NCBI GenBank assembly: GCA_965656445.1
Contig: CBFHKO010000001.1
Location: 372,001 to 436,000, forward strand
Length of the DNA: 64,000 nt
Direction of reading: 5' to 3'
From: JAHEJA01 sp965656445
GTDB lineage: Bacteria > Pseudomonadota > Alphaproteobacteria > Rhodobacterales > Rhodobacteraceae
The position numbers were made by a program, and so were the translations under genes. Positions 26,046-35,250 of this stretch are shown one piece after another. Each line of letters starts with the position of its first letter. The first letter of the stretch is position 1. The notes beneath the pieces were generated by a model that ran no database searches, was not told the origin of the DNA, and saw nothing but the letters and a program-made list of their open reading frames with translations.

Positions 26046-27526
26046 TATTCCTCGATTGGAAGAACAACAAACATCGGTTGCCCGTCGCGTCTAACCAAGA
26101 GGAGGATTGTTTCACGACCTGCCTCTTTGGCTTCGTCAACGCGGGAGGTGAGATCATCAATAGTTTCCACCTTTTTTTGACCTGCATCCGTAATCACATC
26201 ACCTGCGCGAACACCTTTGTCATAAGCCGCGCTTTCAGCATCCAAGTCACGCACGAGCAAACCAGAGATATCATCAGCAAGGCTCAGCTCTTCTCTGGTC
26301 TCCTCTGATAAAACCTCAAGGTCCATTCCCAAAAGCGAAGTTACATCAGGAGCCGACTTTTCAGCAGGCGATGTTGACGCCATTTGATCCGGTTCAGGAC
26401 GCTGACCCAATGTCACTTCAAGGGTTTTGCGTGTGCCATCTCTTAGAACAATGGTTTTCACTTTGCTCCCAACAGAGGCTTTGCCGACCAAACGGACCAG
26501 CTCACCGGAATCCGCCACGGCTTGTCCATCAAAGGAAAGGATAACATCCATTTCCTCGACACCAGCTTCTTGGGCAGGACCGTCAAAGACATCAAGCACG
26601 ATCGCCCCTTCAGGTGCGTCCATCCCCAAGGCTTGCGCCATGTCATCCGTCATGGAACCAATGTTCACACCAAGCCAGCCACGACGCACTTCGCCGAATT
26701 CTTTGAGCTGATCAACAACTGGAGCCACCACATTTGACGACATTGAAAACCCGATGCCAATTGATCCACCCGTCGGTGACAAAATAGCCGTATTCACACC
26801 GATCACAGCCCCATCCATGTCAAACAAAGGGCCACCAGAATTCCCGCGGTTAATAGCGGCGTCTGTTTGGATATAGTCATCATAGGCGCCGGATAGTTCG
26901 CGGTTACGCGCTGAAATAATACCAGCCGAGACAGAGAACCCTTGTCCCAAGGGATTACCAATCGCCATCACCCAATCGCCCACACGGGCAATGTCGCTAT
27001 CGCCAAAAGACACGAATGGAAGCGGATCCTCGGCAGAAACCTTCAACAGGGCGATGTCGATATTCTTGTCGGTTCCAACAAGCTCTGCCAATAGTTCTTT
27101 GCCATCATTGAATTCGATCAAGATTTCATCAGCGCCTTCAATGACGTGATTGTTGGTCACAACATAGCCATCTTCGGAAATCACAAAGCCAGAGCCCAAA
27201 GCCGAGGTCGGACGCGGGGCATTGTTGCCACCTTGTCTATCTTGGAATTCACGAAAGAATTCCTCAAACGGGCTTCCTTCTGGAACAACCCCACGAGGGG
27301 TCAAGCTGTTCGCCACTTTGGTCGTCGTGGTAATATTCACCACAGCGGGGCTAATATCTTCGACAAGATCCGCAAAGCTATCTGGCGCGCTCTTGGCCAC
27401 TGTGGCTATTGATTGCAGCAAGACAAAGGCAAGCGCGACAAAGCCAACTTGCCAGCGAAGGCTGTTCGTTTCTTGTTTTGTGACGGTTATCGCCTGCGAT
27501 TGAGGCAAGCGGCGCAAATTAGGCAT
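26045..27526 (-). CDS. degP: DegP/DegQ-type periplasmic serine protease
   Basis: 493 residues: N-terminal membrane segment or signal (FVALAFVLLQSIATVAKSA), trypsin-like domain with an intact triad (VTNNHVIEG, NIDIALLKV, GNSGGPLF), then two PDZ domains (about 285-370 with RRGWLGVNIGSM, and 400-490 with GLLVRDLDAESAAYDKGVRAGDVI). Digests or chaperones misfolded envelope proteins. The ATG at 27526 has AGGAG nine bases upstream; a TTG at 27535 is too close to it. Follows hflK-hflC-DUF2065 in the same direction, an envelope quality-control cluster. Two adjacent palindromes lie in its leader. Confidence 0.93.
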   Translation of the reverse strand: MPNLRRLPQSQAITVTKQETNSLRWQVGFVALAFVLLQSIATVAKSAPDSFADLVEDISPAVVNITTTTKVANSLTPRGVVPEGSPFEEFFREFQDRQGGNNAPRPTSALGSGFVISEDGYVVTNNHVIEGADEILIEFNDGKELLAELVGTDKNIDIALLKVSAEDPLPFVSFGDSDIARVGDWVMAIGNPLGQGFSVSAGIISARNRELSGAYDDYIQTDAAINRGNSGGPLFDMDGAVIGVNTAILSPTGGSIGIGFSMSSNVVAPVVDQLKEFGEVRRGWLGVNIGSMTDDMAQALGMDAPEGAIVLDVFDGPAQEAGVEEMDVILSFDGQAVADSGELVRLVGKASVGSKVKTIVLRDGTRKTLEVTLGQRPEPDQMASTSPAEKSAPDVTSLLGMDLEVLSEETREELSLADDISGLLVRDLDAESAAYDKGVRAGDVITDAGQKKVETIDDLTSRVDEAKEAGRETILLLVRRDGQPMFVVLPIEE

Positions 27527-27558
27527 GATAAACAACTCCTATTTGTTGTTATGACACA

Positions 27559-27583
27559 ATGAACAATTCATCATTACGTAATG
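27559..27583. promoter_or_regulatory. Two abutting palindromes upstream of degP
   Basis: ATGAA-CAA-TTCAT (27559-27571) is followed directly by the perfect 12-base palindrome CATTACGTAATG (27572-27583), 33-57 bases before the degP ATG. Tandem dyads in that position look like a regulator binding site. The regulator is unknown. Confidence 0.4.
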
Positions 27584-27648
27584 AGGTAGGAACCCAACCC
27601 CTATAAGACAAGTTTTGAAACAGTCTATCAAAGGAATGTGAACAGCTG

Positions 27649-27840
27649 TCATCCAAATATTTTCAACGCCCACAACAGCATAGCGCCAAGCAAAGCACAA
27701 CATAATCCGCTTAGGCGGCGGTGTGATAGAGGCATTTCTTTTAGCATCAAAAAGACCCGATCAATCAAAGAAGGGGCCAGTGCGTACACCAGCCCCTCGA
27801 TCAATAATACCAGTCCAATGCCATAAAGCATTAACACCAT
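27649..27840 (-). CDS. DUF2065 small membrane protein
   Basis: 63 residues with two hydrophobic stretches: MLYGIGLVLLIEGLVYALAPSL and the C-terminal LSGLCCALLGAMLLWALKIFG. This is the DUF2065 (YjeT-like) layout, a small inner membrane protein that often follows hflC. Its start overlaps the hflC stop by one base (TGATG), so it is translationally coupled. Function unknown. Confidence 0.85.
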   Translation of the reverse strand: MVLMLYGIGLVLLIEGLVYALAPSLIDRVFLMLKEMPLSHRRLSGLCCALLGAMLLWALKIFG

Positions 27841-28733
27841 CAGTTGTTGTCAGCGCTTTTGCCTGTGTCAGACTTCAAGTAATTGAAGAACTCGGAATCA
27901 GGCGACATCACCATTGTAGAGTTATTCCCCTTCAACGACTTTTCATACGCATTCAAAGACCGATAGAAAGCAAAGAACTCAGGGTCTGCACCAAAGGCAT
28001 CCGCAAAGATTGCGTTACGCTCTGCATCCGCTTGACCGCGAATGATTTCGGCTTCGCGGTTGGCTTCTGAGACGATTTCAACTTGGGCACGGTCAGCTTG
28101 GGCACGAACCCGTTGCGCTGCTTCGTTACCGCGCGCGATTTCGTCGGCCGCTTCACGTTCACGCTCAGCGCGCATACGGGCAAAGGTAGCGTCAAGGTTT
28201 TGGCGCGGCAAATCTGTGCGCTTCAATCGGACGTCGATCACTTCGATACCCATTTTTTCGGCCTCAGTGATTGCGCCATTGCGAATACCCAACATCAATG
28301 TTGCACGATCTGATGACAAGATTTCGTTGGACGTCACAGAGCCTAAGATTTCCCGTGTTTGCGAGCTTAAAATACGATCCAAACGTGATCCAGCAATTGC
28401 AATCGCTTGATCCCCTTGCGCACCTGTGACTTCGCGGAACTTGTTGATATCAACAATCCGGTAGCGTGCGAATGCATCCACAACCAAACGACGATCATCA
28501 AGTGGCGTTATCTCGAAGGACTCGATTTCACGGCTTAGAATGCGGTCATCGTAGCGAACGACATTCTGAATGAACGGGATTTTAATCGCCAAGCCGGGGT
28601 CTTCTTTCACCGCGACAACACGACCAAACTGAAGAACCAAGACTTTTTCACGTTCGTCAACAACGTAAATGGCGCGAGTCCCAACGAAAATTAGGGCAAT
28701 CAAAAGGCCCAGAAGAACAAATTGCCTATTCAT
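27840..28733 (-). CDS. hflC: HflC, subunit of the FtsH-modulating SPFH complex
   Basis: 297 residues: one N-terminal membrane segment (FVLLGLLIALIFVGTRAIYVV) and an SPFH/prohibitin domain (REKVLVLQFGRVV..., VIDVRLKRTDLP), then a helical region rich in alanine and glutamate (ARMRAEREREAADEIARG) and EFFAFYRSLNAYEKSL. With HflK it forms a membrane cage that modulates FtsH. The start overlaps the hflK stop as TAATG. Confidence 0.95.
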   Translation of the reverse strand: MNRQFVLLGLLIALIFVGTRAIYVVDEREKVLVLQFGRVVAVKEDPGLAIKIPFIQNVVRYDDRILSREIESFEITPLDDRRLVVDAFARYRIVDINKFREVTGAQGDQAIAIAGSRLDRILSSQTREILGSVTSNEILSSDRATLMLGIRNGAITEAEKMGIEVIDVRLKRTDLPRQNLDATFARMRAEREREAADEIARGNEAAQRVRAQADRAQVEIVSEANREAEIIRGQADAERNAIFADAFGADPEFFAFYRSLNAYEKSLKGNNSTMVMSPDSEFFNYLKSDTGKSADNN

Positions 28734-29863
28734 TATTTTGTCTCCTGACGAAGTTGATTCAAGGGTAGGTAAGGAACGACACCTTGGCCACCAGCTGAGT
28801 CGTCAATGATGACTTTCTCAAGACCGCCGAGGACGTTTTCCATTGTTTCCAGATAGAGACGCTTGCGGGTCACTTCTGGTGCTTTTGAGTATTCGGTCAA
28901 AACTGCGCTAAAGCGGCTGGCTTCACCGGTTGCTTCGTTTACAACACGGGCACGATAGCCTTCGGCTTCTTCCAAGACTTGCGCCGCTTCACCACGCGCT
29001 TGCGCCGTAATTCGGTTTGCATAGGCATCCGCTTGCTTTTCAAGACGGTCACGTTCTTGCGCCGCAGCTTGAACTTCACGGAAGCTGTCAATCACTTGCT
29101 CGGGCGGATCGGCTTTGTCAAAGTTGACACGAACAACGCTTACGCCACTGTCGTAACTATCCAATGTCCCTTGGATCAAATCCGTCAAACGCTCGGCAAT
29201 GACACCACGATCACGGTTCAAGATCGGTGCAAGATCAGATTGCGCAATGATTTCACGCATCGAGGCCTCAGAGACCGCGCGAATTGTGGCTTGGGGTTCA
29301 CGAAGGTTGAACAAGAATTTTGCAGGATCGTTGATGTTCCAAACAACTTGGAAATCGATGTCTACAATGTTTTCATCCCCAGTGAGCATCAACCCAGAAT
29401 CGCTTGCCCGAACGCCAACACCTATATCTTCGGTTTGTTCACGATCGACTGGAACGATTTCCGCTTTGACGATTGGCCACGGCGCAAAGTTCAGACCCTC
29501 TTCGCCTGTTTCAAGATACTGACCAAACATCAACTCTACGGATTTCTCAAAGTTCTGAACCTGATAAAGGCTCGCAAACAGCCAGAACCCCGCAGCGACC
29601 AAACCACCAAGAACAAAGACACCCTTGCCCAGTTCTGGCCCCTGACCACCGCCAGTGCCGTTTCCGCCGCCATTTCCACCGCGACCGCCCATGAGAACGC
29701 GAAGCTGCTCTTGGCCTTTTTTCAGCATCTCATCAATTTCAGGTGGCATCTGACCACCGTTATTGTTGTTGGGGGGACGTCTATTGTTGTCGTCGCCTTG
29801 GCCGCGATTACCGCCGCCATTTGAACCACCGCCGCCCCAAGGACCGCCTGAATTTCCAGTCAT
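28733..29863 (-). CDS. hflK: HflK, subunit of the FtsH-modulating SPFH complex
   Basis: 376 residues. The N-terminal 75 residues are rich in glycine and asparagine (GGNRGQGDDNNRRPPNNNNGG), as in proteobacterial HflK. A membrane segment (GVFVLGGLVAAGFWLFASLY) and an SPFH domain follow (NIVDIDFQVVWNINDPAKFLF), then a coiled coil (AAAQERDRLEKQADAYANRI) and YSKAPEVTRKRLYLETME. First gene of hflK-hflC-DUF2065-degP. Eighty bases separate it from gor. Confidence 0.95.
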   Translation of the reverse strand: MTGNSGGPWGGGGSNGGGNRGQGDDNNRRPPNNNNGGQMPPEIDEMLKKGQEQLRVLMGGRGGNGGGNGTGGGQGPELGKGVFVLGGLVAAGFWLFASLYQVQNFEKSVELMFGQYLETGEEGLNFAPWPIVKAEIVPVDREQTEDIGVGVRASDSGLMLTGDENIVDIDFQVVWNINDPAKFLFNLREPQATIRAVSEASMREIIAQSDLAPILNRDRGVIAERLTDLIQGTLDSYDSGVSVVRVNFDKADPPEQVIDSFREVQAAAQERDRLEKQADAYANRITAQARGEAAQVLEEAEGYRARVVNEATGEASRFSAVLTEYSKAPEVTRKRLYLETMENVLGGLEKVIIDDSAGGQGVVPYLPLNQLRQETK

Positions 29864-29943
29864 ATATAACTATCCTCTGTCAGAATATTTCATTCTTTGC
29901 GCTGCCTTTATAACTGGGCAACATTTCAATAATTTCAAGCAAG

Positions 29944-31305
29944 TTATGCAAAACTTCTTGTTGGGTTCCGCATTGTGACCAATTCTTCTGAGATTGTCGG
30001 GTGCACAGCCACGGTGCGATCAAAATCTTCTTTGGTCGCGCCCAATTTTACTGCGATGCCCGCCAATTGGATCATTTCGCCTGAGCTTGGGCCAACCAAA
30101 TGACATCCTAAAACTTTGCGAGACGTCGCACAGACAATCAACTTCATCAGGACTTTGCTTGTGTGACCTGCGAAACTTTGGCGCATGGGTTTGAACGACG
30201 TTGCATAGACCTCGATTGGTCCCTGAGCTTTGGCTTCTTCTTCAGACAAGCCAATCGTTCCCATTTCAGGCTGTGTAAAAATGGCCGTTGGGATCAAATC
30301 GTGATCTGGTTTCGTTGGCTTGCCTTTAAACACGGTTTCTACAAAGGCCATGCCTTCGCGGATTGCAACCGGCGTTAGGTTCGCGCGATCCGTGATATCG
30401 CCCACGGCAAAAATCGACGGCACAGCCGTTTGGGAATAGGCGTCCACCAAAACTTGGCCTTTTGAGCCAAGCTTCACACCGACGTCAGTGAGCCCCATGT
30501 TATCGGTATTCGGATTGCGTCCTGTGGCAAACATGACGTGATCAAACGCGCGTGTCTTGCCATTCGTATCTATGATTGAAACGCCCCTGTCGGTTTTGGT
30601 GATTGAGGCAACGTTCACACCCAATTCCAAATTCACCCCACGCTCAATCATTTCGCTTGCTACCAAATTGCGGGCCTCGTCATCAAAGCCACGCAAGATT
30701 TGATCACCGCGATAGAATTGGGTCGTTTCAACACCAAGCCCATTCATGATACCGGCAAATTCGGACGCAATATACCCACCACCAACAATCAGAATTGACT
30801 TTGGCAGGTCATCAAAATGGAACATATCGTTAGAGGTGAGCGCATGTTCAATACCATCAATCTCTGGCAACACAGGGCGGCCACCCATTGCGAGCAAGAT
30901 GACCTTAGCTGTTTTTCTTTCACCTGAGGCCAATTCCACAGTATGCGGATCAATCACCACCGCGCGGCTATCAAAGGTCTCAACCCCTGCATTTTTCAAC
31001 AAAGTGCGATAGATGCCTTCTAACCGATCCAATTCGGCGTGCAGTTTGGTGTGAAACTGTTTCCACTGAAACGGGCCTTCTGGGATATCCCAGCCATAGG
31101 CACGCGCCTCTGACATCATCTCAGGGAATTCGCTTGCAAATACCATCAGCTTTTTGGGAACGCAGCCGCGAATAACACAGGTTCCCCCATATCGGCTTTC
31201 TTCGGCGAGGCCAACTTTGGCATTTGCCTCTTGCGCGGCGACACGTGCGGCACGAACGCCACCAGATCCGCCGCCGATGACAAAGAGATCGTAATCAAAG
31301 CTCAT
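29944..31305 (-). CDS. gor: Glutathione-disulfide reductase
   Basis: NADPH-dependent flavoenzyme reducing GSSG. 453 residues. FAD site GGGSGGVRAARVAA at the N-terminus, redox disulfide GGTCVIRGCVPKKLM, NADPH-binding IVGGGYIASEFAGIMNGLG, second FAD motif FAVGDITDRANLTPVAI, and the C-terminal catalytic HPTISEELVTM. Overlaps rpiA by four bases (ATGA), so gor and the pentose-phosphate gene are co-translated; the pathway supplies NADPH used here. Confidence 0.95.
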   Translation of the reverse strand: MSFDYDLFVIGGGSGGVRAARVAAQEANAKVGLAEESRYGGTCVIRGCVPKKLMVFASEFPEMMSEARAYGWDIPEGPFQWKQFHTKLHAELDRLEGIYRTLLKNAGVETFDSRAVVIDPHTVELASGERKTAKVILLAMGGRPVLPEIDGIEHALTSNDMFHFDDLPKSILIVGGGYIASEFAGIMNGLGVETTQFYRGDQILRGFDDEARNLVASEMIERGVNLELGVNVASITKTDRGVSIIDTNGKTRAFDHVMFATGRNPNTDNMGLTDVGVKLGSKGQVLVDAYSQTAVPSIFAVGDITDRANLTPVAIREGMAFVETVFKGKPTKPDHDLIPTAIFTQPEMGTIGLSEEEAKAQGPIEVYATSFKPMRQSFAGHTSKVLMKLIVCATSRKVLGCHLVGPSSGEMIQLAGIAVKLGATKEDFDRTVAVHPTISEELVTMRNPTRSFA

Positions 31306-32090
31306 GAGGCATCCCCGATATTAGCGAATAGATTATCCGCAGCAAAGACGTTTTCCGAGGTCTCCGTCCCACGCAACAAATCCCGAGTCACAGCTGTTCC
31401 ATCCTCGTGACCAATAACAACGGCAGAGGCGATATTGATGAACAATCCATTTTCCACCACGCCTGGAACCTGATTTAATGCGGCTGATAATTGAGTTGCA
31501 TCGGCAATTTGACCCAAGTGCAAATCAAGAATGCGATTGCCTTCATCACTCACAAAAGGAGTATCCCCTGCCATGCGCATGGTGATCTCGATATTGCTGT
31601 AGCCAAGCGCGCCAAGCACATCTTGGATCAAGCTCCGGCTGGCCTCTAATCCAAAGGGGATCACTTCAACAGGTAATGGGAATTTGCCCAAGACTGCAAC
31701 ATCCTTGGATACATCGGCAATCACAACCATGCGCTTGCTGGCGGTTGCGACAATTTTTTCCTGCAAATGCGCACCTCCGCCACCTTTGATCAGTGTCAGT
31801 TCCGCATCAAATTCATCCGCGCCGTCAATGGTCAAATCCAACAAACCGACGTCATCTAATGTTTTAACCACAATGCCTTCAGCACGTGCTAATTCAGCTG
31901 TGCGTGTTGACGTTGGCACCGCCTCAAACTGCAAACCTTCATCCCGAACCATTTCGCCCAGCGCTTTTACCAGAAATGCAGCTGTGCTTCCTGTGCCGAG
32001 CCCCACTTTCATGCCGCTTTCAACAAAGTCAGCGGCGCGGCGGGCACATGCATATTTTGCACGATCAGAGGGAGAGAGGTCTTGTGTCAT
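31302..32090 (-). CDS. rpiA: Ribose-5-phosphate isomerase A
   Basis: Interconverts ribose-5-phosphate and ribulose-5-phosphate. 262 residues. Seen: VGLGTGSTAAFLVKALGE (phosphate loop), VPTSTRTAELA, DGADEFDAELTLIKGGGGAHLQEKIVA (catalytic loop), and VPGVVENGLFI. A ribosome site AGGAGCTAACGA precedes the ATG. Upstream gene of the rpiA-gor pair; divergent from a GST gene with a 169-base gap. Confidence 0.96.
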   Translation of the reverse strand: MTQDLSPSDRAKYACARRAADFVESGMKVGLGTGSTAAFLVKALGEMVRDEGLQFEAVPTSTRTAELARAEGIVVKTLDDVGLLDLTIDGADEFDAELTLIKGGGGAHLQEKIVATASKRMVVIADVSKDVAVLGKFPLPVEVIPFGLEASRSLIQDVLGALGYSNIEITMRMAGDTPFVSDEGNRILDLHLGQIADATQLSAALNQVPGVVENGLFINIASAVVIGHEDGTAVTRDLLRGTETSENVFAADNLFANIGDAS

Positions 32091-32259
32091 TCGTTAGCTC
32101 CTAGATTTGCGAGCTTTATAGCAACTTATTAAAGATGTGCGAGCAACAAAACCTATTTTCAAGCCCCAAACCTGCAACATTTGCTCGGATGGCCCGTTTC
32201 CGATAGGAAACGTCGTAATTTGAATACAAGATTGCCAGAGAAGCCCTAAAGAGAAGCCT

Positions 32260-32949
32260 ATGACGTATACCCTTCATTATGCCCCTGATAACGCCTCGTT
32301 GGTCATTCGCATATTTCTACACGAAATAGGCGCGGATTTTGAGTGCGCCCTCATTGATCGCAAGGCCCAAGAGCAGACATCTTTGGAATATCTCCGCCTC
32401 AATCCAAATGGGTTGATCCCTGCTTTGGAAACGCCGGATGGTCCGATATTTGAAACTGCGGCGATCTTGTTGTGGCTTAGTGAAACGCATGACACGGGCT
32501 TGCCGTCTCCCAAGTCGAGCGAGCGCACGAAGGCATTGAAGTGGCTGTTTTTCTTGTCGAACACGGTTCACTCAAACCTGCGCATCCTGTTTTATCCAGA
32601 GAAATACATAGAGCCTGCACATGGCGCGCAGTTGCGGACAGGGATGACGATATTGATGAAATCTCATTTGTCGGTTTTGGACAAAGAAGTGGATGCAAAC
32701 TCATGGTTCTTGGGCGATGACCCAAGCATCATCGACATCTATCTTTGCGTCATGATGCGTTGGATGGCGCTTTACCCCAAGAATGAAACGGGCTGGTTTG
32801 ATATTGACGCCTACCCCAATCTCAAACGAATTGCTGCCAAGCTTGAAAACCGTCAATCGATCCTTCAAGCCGCTGTCGAAGAAGGCCTCGGCGAGACTGT
32901 GTTTACCAAACCAAGCTTTGCAAACCCACCAGAAGGAAGTGCAACTTAA
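32260..32949 (+). CDS. Glutathione S-transferase family protein
   Basis: 229 residues. N-terminal thioredoxin-like fold: MTYTLHYAPDNASLVIRIFL, LRLNPNGLIPALETPDG and the G-site residues FETAAILLWLSE. The helical C-domain has GDDPSIIDIYLCVMMRWMALY. The usual catalytic Ser, Tyr or Cys near position 10 is not obvious (DNASL supplies a serine). Its stop overlaps the sdaA start as TAATG. Substrate unknown. Confidence 0.86.
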   Translation: MTYTLHYAPDNASLVIRIFLHEIGADFECALIDRKAQEQTSLEYLRLNPNGLIPALETPDGPIFETAAILLWLSETHDTGLPSPKSSERTKALKWLFFLSNTVHSNLRILFYPEKYIEPAHGAQLRTGMTILMKSHLSVLDKEVDANSWFLGDDPSIIDIYLCVMMRWMALYPKNETGWFDIDAYPNLKRIAAKLENRQSILQAAVEEGLGETVFTKPSFANPPEGSAT

Positions 32950-34322
32950 TGTTTTTATCCGTCTTTGATATGTTCAAGGTTGGGATTGGCCCCTCTTCGT
33001 CTCACACAATGGGACCGATGGTGGCGGCTGCACGGTTCCTTGATCAAATGCGCGCCTCTCCTTTTGTATTCGCTGGTGTGCGCGCAAGCTTGCATGGCTC
33101 GCTTGCCTTTACAGGTGTGGGCCACGCCACAGACCGTGCCACCATCCTAGGCCTCGCAGGGTTTTCACCCGACACCTATGATCACGAACAAGCCGAAGCT
33201 GCCTTAGAAGCCATTCACGAAACGCATACCCTACAGCCCGAAGGATTACCTGTTCTAAAGTTCCATCCAAAGGATGACATGATCTTTGATTTCGGCCCTA
33301 ACCTCGCAGGCCACGCGAACGGTATGATTTTGATGGCAACAGACCAACAAGGCGATGTGATCCTCAAAGAAACCTATTATTCCGTCGGGGGTGGATTTGT
33401 TTTGACCGAAGCCGAGCTTGCCCAAGGCAAAGACACGGACGACGGCGCGCCTGTCCCCTATCCCTTTAAATCAGCCTCCGAAATGCTGCGCATGTGTGAA
33501 ACCACAGGCAAAAGCATCGCTGAATTAAAACGTGCCAATGAAATCAGCCGGGGCGGTGCTCATCAGCTCAATCAAGGTGTGACACGCCTGTGGTCGGTAA
33601 TGAACGACTGTATTGATCGTGGTCTAGAGCGTGATGGCATCTTGCCAGGTGGGTTGTCCGTCAAACGCCGTGCCAAGGGAATTTATGACGCCCTCCTTGC
33701 CGAGCGCGGAATGAATTTGACTGCGCCGCATACAATCAACGACTGGATGAGCGTATACGCGATGGCTGTGAACGAAGAGAACGCAGCAGGCGGCCAAGTT
33801 GTCACCGCCCCGACGAATGGGGCCGCTGGTGTCGTGCCTGCAGTTATTCGATATTATTTGGATCATGTGCCCGGTGCGACGCAATCAAAGATCGAAGATT
33901 TCATGCTCACGGCTGCGGCTATTGGGGGATTGGTTAAATTCAATGCCTCAATCAGCGGTGCAGAAGCAGGGTGCCAAGCCGAAGTCGGAAGCGCAAGCGC
34001 AATGGCGGCGGCTGGTCTTTGTGCGGTTATGGGGGGCAGCCCTGAACAAGTTGAAAATGCGGCGGAAATCGCATTGGAGCATCATCTTGGCATGACCTGT
34101 GATCCTGTCAAAGGCTTGGTGCAAGTGCCTTGCATTGAGCGAAACGGTCTTGGTGCTATCAAAGCGGTCTCTGCGGCAAGCCTTGCGCTTCGGGGGGATG
34201 GAACGCATTTGGTGCCCCTTGATGCTTGCATTGAAACAATGCGTCAAACGGGTGCGGACATGAGTGAGAAATACAAAGAAACCTCTCTCGGCGGATTAGC
34301 CGTCAACATCCCGAACTGTTGA
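32949..34322 (+). CDS. sdaA: L-serine ammonia-lyase, single-chain iron-sulfur type
   Basis: Deaminates L-serine to pyruvate using a labile [4Fe-4S] cluster. 457 residues. The N-domain begins MFLSVFDMFKVGIGPSSSHTMGPM; the catalytic part has RGGAHQLNQG, TAPTNGAAGVVPAV, SGAEAGCQAEVGSASAMAAAG, CDPVKGLVQVPCIERN and DACIETMRQTG, which carry the cluster cysteines. Normal length. Coupled to the upstream GST and 18 bases before a DMT permease, perhaps an export or uptake partner. Confidence 0.95.
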   Translation: MFLSVFDMFKVGIGPSSSHTMGPMVAAARFLDQMRASPFVFAGVRASLHGSLAFTGVGHATDRATILGLAGFSPDTYDHEQAEAALEAIHETHTLQPEGLPVLKFHPKDDMIFDFGPNLAGHANGMILMATDQQGDVILKETYYSVGGGFVLTEAELAQGKDTDDGAPVPYPFKSASEMLRMCETTGKSIAELKRANEISRGGAHQLNQGVTRLWSVMNDCIDRGLERDGILPGGLSVKRRAKGIYDALLAERGMNLTAPHTINDWMSVYAMAVNEENAAGGQVVTAPTNGAAGVVPAVIRYYLDHVPGATQSKIEDFMLTAAAIGGLVKFNASISGAEAGCQAEVGSASAMAAAGLCAVMGGSPEQVENAAEIALEHHLGMTCDPVKGLVQVPCIERNGLGAIKAVSAASLALRGDGTHLVPLDACIETMRQTGADMSEKYKETSLGGLAVNIPNC

Positions 34323-34340
34323 TCCTTAGAAAGCGATAAG

Positions 34341-35249
34341 ATGTCACAAAGCTCCACAGATCGCGTCGTTTTGGGCATCGGATTAATGATCGGGTTTTGC
34401 ATTACGGCCCCCTTGTTGGACGTGGCCTCAAAACTCGCCGCAGAAGAAATCCCCGTCGGTCAAATCACAACTGCGCGCTTTGTTGTCCAAGCGGTTCTGA
34501 TGTTGCCCGTGCTTTGGATATTGAAATTCCCGCTTCGGTTTGCGCCTAAGCTTTTGCCAAAGATGGCGCTTCGGGCCTTGTTTTTGTTGACTTCCACCTA
34601 TTGCTTTGTCGCGGCTATCGCGGTCATGCCGATTGCCGATGCCTTGGCCATTGTCTTTGTGGAACCATTTATTTTGCTCTTGCTCGGCAAATGGCTGTTT
34701 CAAGAACAGGTCGGCATTCGACGACTAGGCGCCAGCATCGTTGGGTTTGTTGGTGTCTGTCTGGTTATTCAACCAAGCCTTGCGGTCTTCGGACTTGTCG
34801 CCCTTTATCCTCTTGGAACGGCCGTGTCCTTTGCGTTTTATATGCTAATTACGCGCAGTTTATCCAAAGACATCAATCCCGTTCCGATGCAATTGCACAC
34901 TGCCGTTTTAGGTAGTGCGATGTGTCTCCCAATACTGGTCGCGGCACATGGGTTAGAGATCCCGTCCCTTGCGCCTGTCATGCCACAAGGAATATTCTGG
35001 CTTTGGTTGTTTGGCGTTGGGCTCTGGGCCTCTATCTCACATATGATGATGAGCTTTGCTCTGAAATTTGCCCCCTCCGCCACCTTAGCGCCATTACACT
35101 ATTTGGAAATTGTGACGGCTTTGATCCTTGGCTACGTTATCTTTTCAGACTTCCCCAACACACTCGCCCTAGTCGGCACAGCGATCATTGTCGCCTCCGG
35201 CCTCTACGTGTTCCACCGCGAACAAGTGTTGGAGCGTCAGAGCGCCTAG
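34341..35249 (+). CDS. DMT/EamA-family permease
   Basis: 302 residues with about ten membrane segments in two EamA halves, for example ALRALFLLTSTYCFVAAIAVMPIADALAIVFVEPFI and SATLAPLHYLEIVTALILGYVIFSDFP. The conserved proline before the end of each half is visible. Third gene of GST-sdaA-permease on the plus strand, so amino-acid or metabolite transport is a fair guess, but unproven. Ends one base before convergent thiN. Confidence 0.85.
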   Translation: MSQSSTDRVVLGIGLMIGFCITAPLLDVASKLAAEEIPVGQITTARFVVQAVLMLPVLWILKFPLRFAPKLLPKMALRALFLLTSTYCFVAAIAVMPIADALAIVFVEPFILLLLGKWLFQEQVGIRRLGASIVGFVGVCLVIQPSLAVFGLVALYPLGTAVSFAFYMLITRSLSKDINPVPMQLHTAVLGSAMCLPILVAAHGLEIPSLAPVMPQGIFWLWLFGVGLWASISHMMMSFALKFAPSATLAPLHYLEIVTALILGYVIFSDFPNTLALVGTAIIVASGLYVFHREQVLERQSA

Positions 35250-35250
35250 A

